From: Zygnema cylindricum
Taxonomy: Eukaryota > Streptophyta > Zygnematophyceae > Zygnematales > Zygnemataceae
Assembly: GCA_037447655.1 (NCBI GenBank)
Contig: JBBHKE010002887.1
Coordinates: forward strand, 310,001-374,000
DNA length: 64,000 bases
Direction of reading: 5' to 3'
Position numbers and translations under genes: made by a program. The notes under the pieces are model-generated. The model was not told where the DNA came from. It was given only the letters and a program-made list of their open reading frames with translations, and did not search any database. Within the stretch, counting starts at the first letter, position 1; every line of letters begins with the position of its first letter. This document shows positions 33,201 through 42,038 of this stretch, piece by piece.

Positions 33201-34591
33201 GTATCAAACTCTTTGTCATCTAACACAGACGTAGAGACAAGATTTTTACTCAGCTGAGGAATGTAAAGTACATCTGAGAATGTAAGTATAGAAGTCTTAC
33301 CCTCCACTAAGACTTTCAGATCTAGTGATCCCACTAGATCTGTAGTAACCACTCTTCCATCCCCATACTCTATCTCTACAGTAGGAATCTTTCTTAACTT
33401 AGTGAAGAGTTCTTTATCACGACACATATGCATGGATGCACCTGAGTCGATGATCCATCCTTCCTGTGGAGCCTCCCGGATGGCTCCAAGGGCACACTTC
33501 TGCCTCCGAGGAATCTCCTTCTCCTCCAAACTCTCGTCAAGAAGAAGCTCCCCATCCTCCTCAGAGGACTCATCCTCGGTTTCTCCTGACACTTTTGTAA
33601 CCACAAGTGCCTTTTTCTTCCCTCCGGAAGAACCCCCTCCACGGTTCTCTTGGAGCCTCAGCTCTGATAGCTTGACACAATCTGCAATAAAGTGTCCCGG
33701 CTTTTTGCAATAATGACAAAGACCCTTTGGGGGCCTCTGTCCCCCTGAATGATCTCTTTCCCCTCTATAAGGTTTCTTCGGGTCCTTCCCCCATCGGTCC
33801 CCTCCTGCTGCTAGAGCTTGAATGCTCTTTCCTCCTCTCCTAATCTCCATTGTGTTTTCCTGCACAAGTATCATCCTGACTACTGTGTTCCATTTCCATG
33901 AACTATCAGGCATTCCCTGTACTCGGTACACTAAGTTTTCGAACTCATTTGGTAATTTCATGATAAGGGTGTTAACTTTCATTTTCACTGTACCTATCCA
34001 CCCGGCACTTTCCATTTCCGTATACAAACAAGAAAGATCATTACAGTAATCTAGCATCTTTCCTCCTTTGTAAGTGTAACTCAGTAGCTTTTGCTCAGCC
34101 AACTGGAGCTCTTGAATAGTTCCAGCTCTATAAATTTCCACCAAACTCACCCACAACTCCTCGGCCTTGTAAATGTGAAGATGAGGGGTGGCCAAACCTT
34201 GAGTGAGGTGCCTCAGAATGAAGTTCTTGGCAGCCATGTTTACATCCTCCCACATTTGAGTATCGTTCTCCACGGTCTTCACGATTGCCGCTCCCGATAC
34301 TGTGGCAATAGGAGTGAGGGGTGTCTCCTTCCCTTTCCCCTTTTCGGACACACTGCTGTCCCCATCATCTGCCTCCTGCGCCGAGGCAGCCGTTGTTGCA
34401 GGAAACCTTACTCCCCCAAATCCTGGTGGAGTTCCCGAAGGTGGACGTTTCACTTGTCCACTGACGATACCCCAGTATCGTTTTTCACACAAAGCTCCCA
34501 TCATCATGGCTTCCCAATAGATGAACCCAGATCCATTGAAGGTGGGCACCCTAGAGGGTGGGCCCATAACCTGCAATTCTGTGTCCTCCAT
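30242..34591 (-). CDS. Complete Gag-Pol polyprotein of copia element A1 (1449 aa)
   Basis: One uninterrupted frame encodes all copia functions. Gag spans about residues 1-285, beginning MEDTELQVMGPPS with the ATG inside the LTR and residues 8-12 encoded by the primer-binding site. The CCHC knuckle CHYCKKPGHFIADC is near 291-304. The aspartic protease DSGAS is near 381. Pre-integrase HKRVGHVH/CSGC (about 512-550) is followed by integrase DD35E (HTDIWGP near 576, SDNGGEY near 641, VAERLN near 677). RT has IYVDDLL near 1117 and RNase H has SDASYGD, AEYMA, CDNQAA and HHFKAKHMD (about 1297-1390). The length is normal for copia. No frameshift separates gag from pol, so the Gag excess must arise some other way. 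Transcription would come from the LTR at 34572-35605. Confidence 0.97.
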   Translation of the reverse strand: MEDTELQVMGPPSRVPTFNGSGFIYWEAMMMGALCEKRYWGIVSGQVKRPPSGTPPGFGGVRFPATTAASAQEADDGDSSVSEKGKGKETPLTPIATVSGAAIVKTVENDTQMWEDVNMAAKNFILRHLTQGLATPHLHIYKAEELWVSLVEIYRAGTIQELQLAEQKLLSYTYKGGKMLDYCNDLSCLYTEMESAGWIGTVKMKVNTLIMKLPNEFENLVYRVQGMPDSSWKWNTVVRMILVQENTMEIRRGGKSIQALAAGGDRWGKDPKKPYRGERDHSGGQRPPKGLCHYCKKPGHFIADCVKLSELRLQENRGGGSSGGKKKALVVTKVSGETEDESSEEDGELLLDESLEEKEIPRRQKCALGAIREAPQEGWIIDSGASMHMCRDKELFTKLRKIPTVEIEYGDGRVVTTDLVGSLDLKVLVEGKTSILTFSDVLYIPQLSKNLVSTSVLDDKEFDTFTRKGVFTAKYGDEVYFTADKGSQGMFRLNLSNEKKNAYYVGVPKMMIWHKRVGHVHFDRLREMKKLGVVDGIQFGDNEMMDDCSGCAQGKAHRLPFPKAATYRGEKVLDLVHTDIWGPAKVPSVGGKRFMMTITDDWSRYYRVYFLKTKSEASTYFKEYKAWSEKLHETPIKRIRSDNGGEYTSNEFEEYLRDEGVQHQKTVPYNPEQNGVAERLNRTLGDSACSMLADKKIGKRFWAEAMNCANYIKNRVLSSAVKEVTPYERWVGRKPDISHLKVFGSQVYSLDTDRKNWKLDAKGKPGYFVGYNEDVKGYRVYDLAKKDIILVKHLVVMDEGKSFDPFKYTKKIRIRFESENEENSVVPEKDMSETVITDSGEIEDTGDSPETSHTPMDFEEMEEAGQDTVFMDRGADETVRRNPRLPSIPASEFEGGRRSSKRIQEKQAAHKVTKLSHPDEPQSYLEAVNSPEKERWIRAINDEMASIMEANTWELADCPPDRKPIGCKWVFKLKLNPDNTIERYKARLVAKGFTQKEGIDYEETFAPVVRFPSVRILLSLAAAEDMEIHQMDIKTAFLNGELEEEIFMRQPEGFVEEGEESKVCRLIKSLYGLKQAPRQWNKKLDEFLTDLGYIRISSDHSIYMFEDENGVIFIAIYVDDLLVLSKSLENINRLKKDLRGRFDMKDLGEAKYILGIQMERDRGKKIIRLTQKEAIGNMLEKFQMENANSCTTPMDLKKGSDGSVEGGVMILDDQMSPEEREFMKSIPYRQVVGSLIYFMNCTRPDIAAAVGVLSRSLNDPRKRDWEAAKRVMRYLVGTRELWLHLGGEHTDITTWSDASYGDAPMRRCTSGYVLYVGEGACCWSSKQQKVVAQSTMEAEYMASCSAVKELMWVKSLLQELGYMKEGVHEIFCDNQAAIAIAANPKHHFKAKHMDIRLSFVREKVENKILNLVYRPDEEMVADMMTKPVPSPKLKYCREKCGLKEKLKLD
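34557..34571 (-). other. Primer-binding site of A1 (half-tRNA, overlaps gag)
   Basis: The sense strand GGTTATGGGCCCACC follows the LTR with no gap. It is a perfect 15-nt complement of nucleotides 25-39 of plant initiator tRNA-Met as I recall it, so the primer would be the 39-nt 5' half of the tRNA, as known for Drosophila copia. It codes for V-M-G-P-P in gag. Confidence 0.88.
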
Positions 34592-35605
34592 TGGACTACA
34601 GAATACAGGAAGCCTCTAGATAGTATTTAACTAACCCACTTCAAGCCAAAACCACTGCTGCCTAAGAAGGCAATCTGACAATTTGACTGCACCCCTATGT
34701 AGCCTGGACTCCCCTGAGTCCGTAGAAAAAAGAATCACTGAAAAAGGCCAACCACGCGATTAGTTATGAGGCAGTAAAAATGCCAATTTGTACAAACTCT
34801 CAAAGGGAGAGGTGACCACCTACCAAAATTTTCTAAGTCCTGATTCTCTCTAATAACTCCTATCTACTGAAGTACGGACCAATCAGATTACTGTATCGTA
34901 CACAAAAGTACTACTGCCGATGTACCTTTTGTACGGCCTATGTACGACAAGGCTATTAAGTGGACGCGTGTCCGCTTTTCACTCGTCCGTACGTTCCTCG
35001 GAATTCCTATGACCGAATGTCATCTCTCCACGTGGCTCCAGGTCATGCCACGTCACAAAACGCCAAAGTGACCACTCCGGGATTTCGGCGATGATGTGCG
35101 CCGTTGGATTTTATGCGAAACGCAATCTTAGCCGTAATAAATACTTGTGCGATATTTGTTCCGATGTCGAAATAAAATGCGCGGTATCCGTTTTGAATTA
35201 GCGTCGTACGACGTACTATATAAAACTGAATCTATGTGCGTCGTATACAGTTCCAGTTAAATGGATTTAATTCTTCCTAACTAAATATATATCTATCACA
35301 TACCATAGCACTTAGCATTGGTCCTAGTCTATTAGGATAAAGCTGACCGCTACCGGTCAACTTGACGAACCGTAGGTACCGGGATCAAATCTCTGGTCCG
35401 TCAAGTATATTTTTAGTAACCTACTAAAAATAGCTGTCTGTTGAACTAAAGGCAGCCATGGATCAACCTCTCTCTCTTACCTTCAGTGACTACAACAAGT
35501 ATGGAAGCTAGAGAGCGGAGGTGGAGGCAGGCTGTCCGTCCTTTTACCTTTTATAAAAACATATTTAAACCTAGAAAATACTATAAAAATCTATAAATTT
35601 CAACA
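34572..35605 (-). repeat. 5' LTR of A1
   Basis: 1034 bp, (+) strand ends TGCAATTCTG and TTTCAACA. It drives A1 in the (-) direction and supplies the first codons of gag (34572-34591). Confidence 0.97.
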
Positions 35606-36125
35606 CTTTCGGTGTTCTACCGCCGATAACAGTGTACCTGAGAGGTACGTCTAGAATCAACCCACCTACTGAGATCTACGTGTTTTGATCGTGCCAACCC
35701 AATCTATCATTGTACAGTCAATATTACTCATAATCTATATTAAGTTATTGTACAAATACTTGTCGGCTAAGTCACTTGTGATACTCTTATGAATCTCGTC
35801 CGTTGACTAGATTCATATCAATCGCAGCTGCGTTGTCCCGTACCGGATCACATTTATATCACCCGCGGCTGCGGTGTCCTGCACCAAATCATATCCAAGA
35901 TAGTAGCAGCTGCGTTGTCTGTACGGATCTTATCCAAAGTGACCGCAGCTGCGTTTGTCCTGTCTGTATCGCAGCTTCGCTGCTGCGCTGCTCTGCTGCT
36001 GCGCTGCTGCGCAGCTCTGCTGTATAGCAGCTGAGCTGCTCTTCCGTAAAGCAGCTGCGCTACTGTCTGTATAGTTGCTGCGCTGCTGTGCTGCTCTGAG
36101 ACTGAGAGCTTTCCAAAAGACAACA
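35606..36125 (-). repeat. 5' LTR of B1, outer part
   Basis: It continues the B1 LTR after A1 with the duplicated CTTTC, then the CAGCTG/GCTGCG block and the end AAAGACAACA. RNase H of C resumes after AGAGT. Confidence 0.93.
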
Positions 36126-36130
36126 AGAGT

Positions 36131-36295
36131 AAGCACATTGATATCAAGCTACATTTTGTAAGAGAAAAGGTGATGGGAAAAGTCTTGGAGTATAGTTATT
36201 TACCCGATGAGCAAATGGTGGCTGATATGATGATGAAACCCTTACTTGAATCCAAATTGAAGTTCTGTAAAGAGGCATGTGGACTGAGTGACTAG
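36131..36295 (+). pseudogene. RNase H tail of C
   Basis: This completes C RNase H beyond B1: KHIDIKLHFVREKVMGKVLEYSYLPDEQMVADMMMKPLLESKLKFC, ending GLSD with TAG at 36293-36295. It is open throughout. The purine tract TTTAGGGGAG and the 3' LTR of C follow at 36319. Confidence 0.92.
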
Positions 36296-36318
36296 AAGAG
36301 TCTAAAGCTTTAGGGGAG

Positions 36319-37164
36319 TGTTGTTTTTAGAAAGCTTTAGTCCTCTCTATTCCTCAACTATGAGGGAGAGAGAGCTGTTGAGGACTTCAGTTATTTTTGG
36401 TTGAGTTTGGTTCAGTACTTACCAAAATTAGTGTGACACTGACGTTGGGAGTTCACGGTTCATTCACACTTGGGACACGCGTCGTCACTTGAGAGAAATG
36501 CGTGAATATGTCCTCCGTGGAAGTATGGAAATTCAGCGGGACCACGGTCTTCGTGAAGTCACATCTATGGTGCCAAATCCTCTCATCGGACGGCTAACAG
36601 CCGCTGCCAACAAATACTGACGAGGCATGACTAGATCACTATCACTTTACGTTATCGGAACTTCAGTGTAAATATTTGGTAGAAAAAAATTTTGTTTGTA
36701 GTGAATTAGTTGTTTAGTGTTGAGAATGTGGTTTATGACATACCTTCAGTAAACACGTATACTCACAGTATTTGTTGTGTTAGAATGTTTGATGTACGGC
36801 AAGAATGCCTCTGTACAGCTTAGTGTAGTTTGAGTGTATAGAAGTAGGACTTAGTAAATTTTGATTCATTAGGAACAAATGATATGAAATTCTGTACACT
36901 CAATTTTATAAAAATTCACCTTTGAATATCTCACAGTTGTGTAAGCATAATTAAGTGAAATTTTATGTGTGTGTTCCTTAGGAGGATATCTACATTGTGG
37001 TAGATTTGTAGGACAATTGTGTTTATGTGTTGAAAGTTATTGGTTGTCAAAGTTGCTGTTTTGCCATTGTATTTGTGGAAGCTTCCTCTCTTGTTTTGTT
37101 CTACAATGACTACTACTGCTGCTTCTTCTTCATCTTCACTACTAGCTGTTGTCTCAGAACAACA
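36319..37164 (+). repeat. 3' LTR of C
   Basis: 846 bp, the same length as the 5' copy. It starts TGTTGTTTTTAG and ends CAGAACAACA, and carries a second copy of the gag start (ATGACTACTACTGC near 37107). Confidence 0.93.
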
Positions 37165-37643
37165 TAATACTGATATCACTACATAGAGTGATACCAATTA
37201 TGGAGATGCTCCGATGAGAAGATGCACATGTGTATTGAATGTTGGAAATGGTTCTTGCTGTTTCAGTAGTAAGAAACAAAAGGTGATTGCTTAGTCCACC
37301 ATGGAGGGTGAGTATATGGCCTCTTCTTCACTAGTTAAATAGCAAATACGGGTGAATTCACTGTTGCATGAACTTGGTTTCATGAAGTTTGGGACACAAA
37401 AAATATTTTGCGATAATCAGGCTGCAATACCTATTGCAGAAAAACCAAAGTATCACTTTAAAGCAAAACATATATATATATATAAGATTAAGCTTTGTGA
37501 GGGAAAAAGGAGAGAACAAAGATATTAGTTTGGAGTATAAGCCATATGGAGAGATGGTAGCTAATATGATGACAAAGTCTGTTCCCTCTCCCAAATTTAA
37601 CTTCTGTAGAGATAGATGTGGACTGAAACTTAAAAAAGACTAG
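37165..37643 (+). pseudogene. RNase H of D (3' part)
   Basis: RNase H of D resumes: NTDITT, SDTNYGDAPMRRC, a frameshift, then KKQKVIA, EYMASSSLVK, CDNQAAIPIA, KHI and LSFVREKGENKDISLEYKPYGEMVANMMTKSVPSPKFNFC. It ends at a TAG at 37641-37643. A short TA repeat (about 37471-37483) has expanded inside the KAKHMDIR motif. It is non-functional. The purine tract AAAATAAGGGGAG precedes the LTR. Confidence 0.9.
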
Positions 37644-37656
37644 AAAATAAGGGGAG

Positions 37657-38683
37657 TGTATAAATTAGTGATTTTTTAAGTATATTTTAGGTCTTGCATT
37701 AGAAAAGAAAAGAGTTAAAATTATCAGGTTGCCTGACTTCTTCTCTCTCTCTCTCTCAAGTCTCCATATTTGTCGTACTCATTGAAAACTTAAAAGAAAG
37801 AGAGAGGTAGCAATGGCTTATGAGGGAGAAAAAAGGAAGACATGGGAGAATAAGAGGGACTAAGTCACTCTTACACAAAAAAAGTGAGTCCAGTAGGACT
37901 CGAACTTTTGACCGGAAGAGCCAGACATAGCCGTCCTTTCTAACTGGTAAGTCATTGAAAATCGTTGAATTATATAGGGTTTGAAAATTACTTAAAGAGT
38001 AACAGTGTACCATAAGCCATTTAACTGGTTATACAAACGTAGTATAACTTAGAACCAGTCGTACAGTATCCAGCACGAAACAAATATACCCAACATTTAT
38101 TTCAACGGCGGATGTTAAAAGCTGGTCTACATCAAATAGTTCCCATGTAAGCCGCTGATTTCAGGGAATGGTCATTTTGGCGGTTTATTGACATAACGTC
38201 ACCCAATTACACGTGGCAAACTCTCATTGCTTTGCGGAATTCACGGAGCACACCAGAACGATTAAAGGAGTGATAGATGTCTTTTGTTTAGCAATGAAGT
38301 ACACCTGCCATACAAAAAGTACCACGGTTTATCTACCTTTCTATACTGTACAATATTATGGTTGGATAAGTACTTCATTAGTAGGAGGTTTAGAGAGGGG
38401 TTTTAGGACTTAGGAAAAAAATGAGGTGGCCGACTCTCTCCTAGCACTCTTCTATACAAAAGGCTAACTTTGGCCTCATCTAATTAACTGCTCACTTAAG
38501 CAAATATGGAGATTTCTTTTGTGAGTGACTCAAGGAAGTCAGATTTTCACAAGGGGAGGAAAGTCAGATTTGTTAGGGTTTAGACTGACTATTATTCTTG
38601 TGCAAAGTGGGAAAGTAAATTTTATCCTAGAGGACTTCCAGTAGACTGCTGATTAGGTGAGCAATGGCGACCACATAATTACA
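37657..38683 (+). repeat. 3' LTR of D
   Basis: It starts TGTATAAATTAG after the purine tract. It ends ATGGCGACCACATAATTACA, which aligns with the family-1 LTR end carrying the gag start. It is 1027 bp. An antisense tRNA-like stretch (GGACTCGAAC) lies near 37891-37902. Confidence 0.85.
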
Positions 38684-38761
38684 CAACCAACGCACGCGTC
38701 TAATATGTGGGTGTTTGGTGTTATTACGGCCCATAAAATTATACCGTAATTATGTTCTTTA

Positions 38762-39370
38762 TCAAAAATCAGCTGAGCTTATCCCATCCCCTAATTTGAT
38801 ATTGATATGGGTAGCATCTATAACGTCGTAACAATTTGGAAACTCGAATTTGTACTCGCTGAATGCATTTACAAGTTTGTCAAACTTTGATCTAGTAAGC
38901 CATTTAATTAAACGCGTTGTAATAATCTCCCACACCGCCTTATAGAATTTTACTTCTTTCTTTAAAACCATGACTCTACTTACTCCAAACAGCTCCTCTA
39001 CGTAGAAAGGTGAGTTCTTGTGGTAATACGATAGAGCACCATCTCTATTTGACGTTTCACTTGAATTTTTGGGTTTGGTATATTCGCAAAAGCTGTTGGT
39101 GGGGTGGTTTGCAGTGGACACCCTATTTTATTTACTGAATTGTCAACAAGATGACACGCGAGACGGAACAACATTCTGTACCTATCGTCACAGTTTGCAC
39201 TTAGAAGGTTCATCGAGAAATGAAGATTTCGAAATTGGATGAAGAAACCCCCACGTGCCCCTCTTCAACTCTACATCATTATATGCACTATCACCTAACC
39301 CCAACAAGATGAACAAGATTAAAATCAATTCTATGTTGGTCTCATTTTCAAAACCTTCCTCGAATAACAA
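38762..39370 (-). pseudogene. PIF/Harbinger-type transposase relic
   Basis: Three overlapping (-) frames read as one broken protein. The N-terminal RGTWGFLHPISKSS stretch (39190-39300) shifts frame into DDRYRMLFRLACHLV, then IQVKRQIEMVLYRI, the HTH-like LFGVSRVMV segment (about 38958-38990) and FPNCYDVIDATHINI (about 38800-38850). The last matches the first catalytic Asp block (IDGTHI) of HARBI1/PIF nucleases, which are DDE transposases. The remaining DDE residues are missing: the frame stops at 38762, and D ends only 78 bp away. I judge this from motif resemblance alone. It could also be a decayed HARBI1-like domesticated gene. Confidence 0.65.
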
Positions 39371-39942
39371 TTGTCAAACCCTAAAAACTTGAGAAAATGT
39401 TTTCTTTATGTTAATCATTTATACTTGTTGGAAGGTTTTCTAAACACATTCTAAAGAGAAAAGGTCGAGGAAAGCTATATGACAAAAGACTAACTAATCT
39501 TTTTTTCAGAAAAAAAATAAATTCGTAAAACAGTAGTTCGAAATACAATGCTGCTGAAAACCTAATCTTTGTTAAAAAAAAACAAACCCTAAAAATAGAG
39601 CTAGTGTAGAAGATAGAAGCCTTTTGCATCAAGTAAACAAGAATGTGGTACAACCATTTGGTTCAGAAGTACAGGGTACGCGAAGATTTCAGGTTAAAAG
39701 TGGTCGGTGTGAAGATTATTTAAAGATTTTAAATATCCGATCGTAGCTTACGTGGTGCCACTCAACGTAGTACACGTGGTTTATAAGCTTTTCCTCATGG
39801 AACATCGACTCAATTAACACAACTCGTAGAATTGGCAGTACGATTACAAAAATTCTTGATGGAACGTGAAATTCTATGGGCTCCGTTTCCCCACAGAAAT
39901 CGCAGATCCAAGAAAGATTATCTAGATAAAGACGACTCCAAG
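39371..39942. other. Unassigned AT-rich DNA
   Basis: Between the transposase relic and the inverted LTR pair. It contains A/T runs (about 39500-39590) and a (-) frame of about 75 codons before it enters the X1 repeat. I see no recognisable domain, RNA gene or LTR end. It may belong to the DNA transposon. Confidence 0.4.
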
Positions 39943-41035
39943 TGTTGAAATTTATGTATTTTTTAGGTTTGAAATAGGAAAAATAAAAGAGGAAAAACAA
40001 CAAAGGTAGTCTGCTCCTCACTCAACTCTCTAAGTCCCCACACTTTTCGCAGTCACTGAAGATTGGAGAGGGAGTTGGAGAAATGGGTGCCTATGTTGTC
40101 CAAAGAGATATGGAGTATGCTACATTTAGTTTGTACGAAAAGGGCTGCCAAAACCAAGATTTGAACCTGGTACCTACCGTTCGTCGAAGAAGCCGTTAGC
40201 TGTTAGCTTTATCCTATATTCTATGACAAGTGCTAAAGTATAAAGGGTACGATTATTATATGAAAATGGACAACGCGATATGTTTTATTTAATAGATTAC
40301 AGGACGCACTTTACACGGAAATGAACCAAACTACACGAATTCCGGACCGCACGGAAATTAACGAAACAACATTTCATTTTGACAGACGAAATCAAATGTC
40401 AGTTACGGTTCAGAAGGCCAAGGTTCGGTTCGACATCGCAAAATGGTTGGTTTGGCGGTTTGCGGTCACCATCACACAGGATGAAACATGGAAGCATCTC
40501 ATTAACTTGCGCAATCTCCAAGAATCATCACACAAAGTCCAAATGTGACAGGCGTCACCTTTATGGCCATGTTGTACAGTGGCCGTATAAAAATACTCCA
40601 GCGCGTGTACTTTTTTGTACGGTACAATCTTGAGATTGGTGCCATACTTCAATAGAAGTGGGTTTAGAGAGGGATTTAGGACTTAGAAAAGTAGTAGGTA
40701 GGCGTCTCTCTTTGAGAGAGCTTCTGTACAAAAGGTCAACATTGACCAGCCATAACTATCAGCTCAGGAGCAATTTCAGTGATTCTCTTTGCTCTAGACT
40801 CAATGGAGTCCACACTACACAGAGGTGTAGCCCGCCAAATATTTTGCCTACGAGGTTGGCTGCATTTGTAAGGGAAAGTTAAAGTGGGGGAATGTCTCCA
40901 AATACTCATATTCTAACTTTGCACTTTGTAAGGGAACTAAGCGCGGATATTGTCTTCTTTCAATGGGGTGAAGCTCAATTGGGGGTCTAATTGTCAAGGT
41001 GTGAGTCTTTTGGGTTTGTATCAACTTGGAATCGA
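39943..41035 (+). repeat. LTR-like arm X1 of an inverted repeat
   Basis: It starts TGTTGAAATTTATG, like a family-1 LTR, and has the GTCACTGAAG, GGTACCTACC, GTAC-palindrome and CTGTACAAAAGGTCAAC landmarks in LTR order. No polypurine tract or coding region precedes it. Beyond about 40923 (ACTTTGCA) similarity to its partner X2 continues to about 41035. Confidence 0.75.
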
Positions 41036-41095
41036 TACTATCTAGATAAGCTTTTTTAGATTTGTGATTTCTATGGGGTAATCGAGCTCACAGAA

Positions 41096-42030
41096 TTTCA
41101 CCATGTTGATAAAAACCTAAATGACTGACACCTTATTAGTCAAAACCCCAATACAACTTTACCTTTGTGAAAGAAGACTTTTTGTGTGCTCAGTTCCCCC
41201 ACTGAATGTGAAGTTAGACTATAAGTATTTGGACACATTCCCCCACTTTGACTTTCCTTTATAAATGCCGCCACCGTGGCAAGCAAAATCTTTGACCGAG
41301 TAAACCTTGTGTAGCTTGGACTTCGATGAGTGCGCAGCAAAAAAAATCATTGAATTTGCTCCTCTGAGCAATAAGTTTTGGCTGGTCAAAAATGACCTTT
41401 TATAGTTACAAGCTCCCTTTGACAGAGGTACCTAAATTTCAATAAGTCCAGGTCTACCTATTCACAACTTACTACTAAACCCTAGTCCAATACGAACACC
41501 ATATTGAACACAAAGGTAGAGTTGGTGATGTACTTATTGTACGACCATTGTACGACATGGCCTACAAGGTGACATCTTTCAAACCGCAAGCCATGGTTCC
41601 TCCTCCCATTTTCTCCAGTATCAATCATGTGGCGCCACGTGGCATCACGTTACACTATCTCCACAAGCCGCCTAAAGCTCATTTCGAGTGGAGGTTGCAA
41701 CGATGCCCGTCTGATCAAATATATTTACACGGTTCAGATACACGTCCGTGCATGTTGCTCGTCCTTAGTTTGGTGGGAATTAGCTATCGTATTAATATTT
41801 ATATATCTGTGAAACTTCTCAAGTGATCGTTTTGTCAATGCCTTTGTGGATAGGGCTTACGACTACATAGTGGTCCACACCCCTAGGTTCAAATCCTGAT
41901 TTAGGCACGCTATTGGTAACATAACCTCTATTTCAATCATCAACCTTATAAGTAAGGCCGTAGCCATAACGCGCCATTGATCCTCTCTCTCTTTCTTAAA
42001 GGTCTAACTAAAATAGAGAAATGAAATATT
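41096..42030 (-). repeat. LTR-like arm X2 of an inverted repeat
   Basis: The reverse complement aligns with X1 from about GTATCAACTTGG outwards (for example GTGGGGGAATGT, GACCAGCC.AAACT, AGGATTTGAACCT). The outer 80-90 bp expected of an LTR start are not recognisable, and T begins at 42039. The arms are clearly diverged. The spacer between them is only about 60 bp. Confidence 0.7.
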
Positions 42031-42038
42031 AATTACTT

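Larger units (their letters stand above)
29195..35605 (-). mobile_element. Intact young copia element A1 (family 1), inserted in B1 LTR
   Basis: A 6411-bp element with perfect target duplication CTTTC (29190-29194 and 35606-35610). The uninterrupted sequence TATACTTTCGGTG is seen in the other B LTRs. LTRs are 1034 bp each and differ by seven substitutions and no indels in my base-by-base reading. Primer-binding site, polypurine tract and a single 1449-codon reading frame are all intact. It is the innermost and youngest member of a four-level nest and the best candidate autonomous element here. Confidence 0.97.
23789..36125 (-). mobile_element. Copia element B1 (family 3), inserted in C
   Basis: A (-) element with a perfect target duplication AGAGT (23784-23788 and 36126-36130); RNase H of C (HHFKS, then KHID) continues across it. 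The 3' LTR is 23789-24617 (829 bp). The 5' LTR starts at 28873 and is split by A1, resuming at 35606 and ending ACAACA at 36125. Without A1 it is about 5.9 kb. About 2-3% LTR difference by eye puts it between C and A1 in age. Confidence 0.95.
19058..37164 (+). mobile_element. Copia element C (family 4), inserted in D
   Basis: Two LTRs of 846 bp each (19058-19903 and 36319-37164) start TGTTGTTTTTAGAAAG and end CAGAACAA(T/C)A. Flanks are CAATA (19053-19057) and TAATA (37165-37169), a 5-bp duplication with one mismatch, and RNase H of D reads across the site. The internal region is interrupted by B1 at 23788. Without insertions C is about 5.8 kb. About 20 differences in the first 330 bp of the LTRs indicate an older insertion than B1 and A1. 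Confidence 0.93.

Noticed and set aside
37471-37483. TA repeat as a microsatellite locus of interest
   Set aside because: Only about six units, inside decayed RNase H of D. Ordinary slippage.
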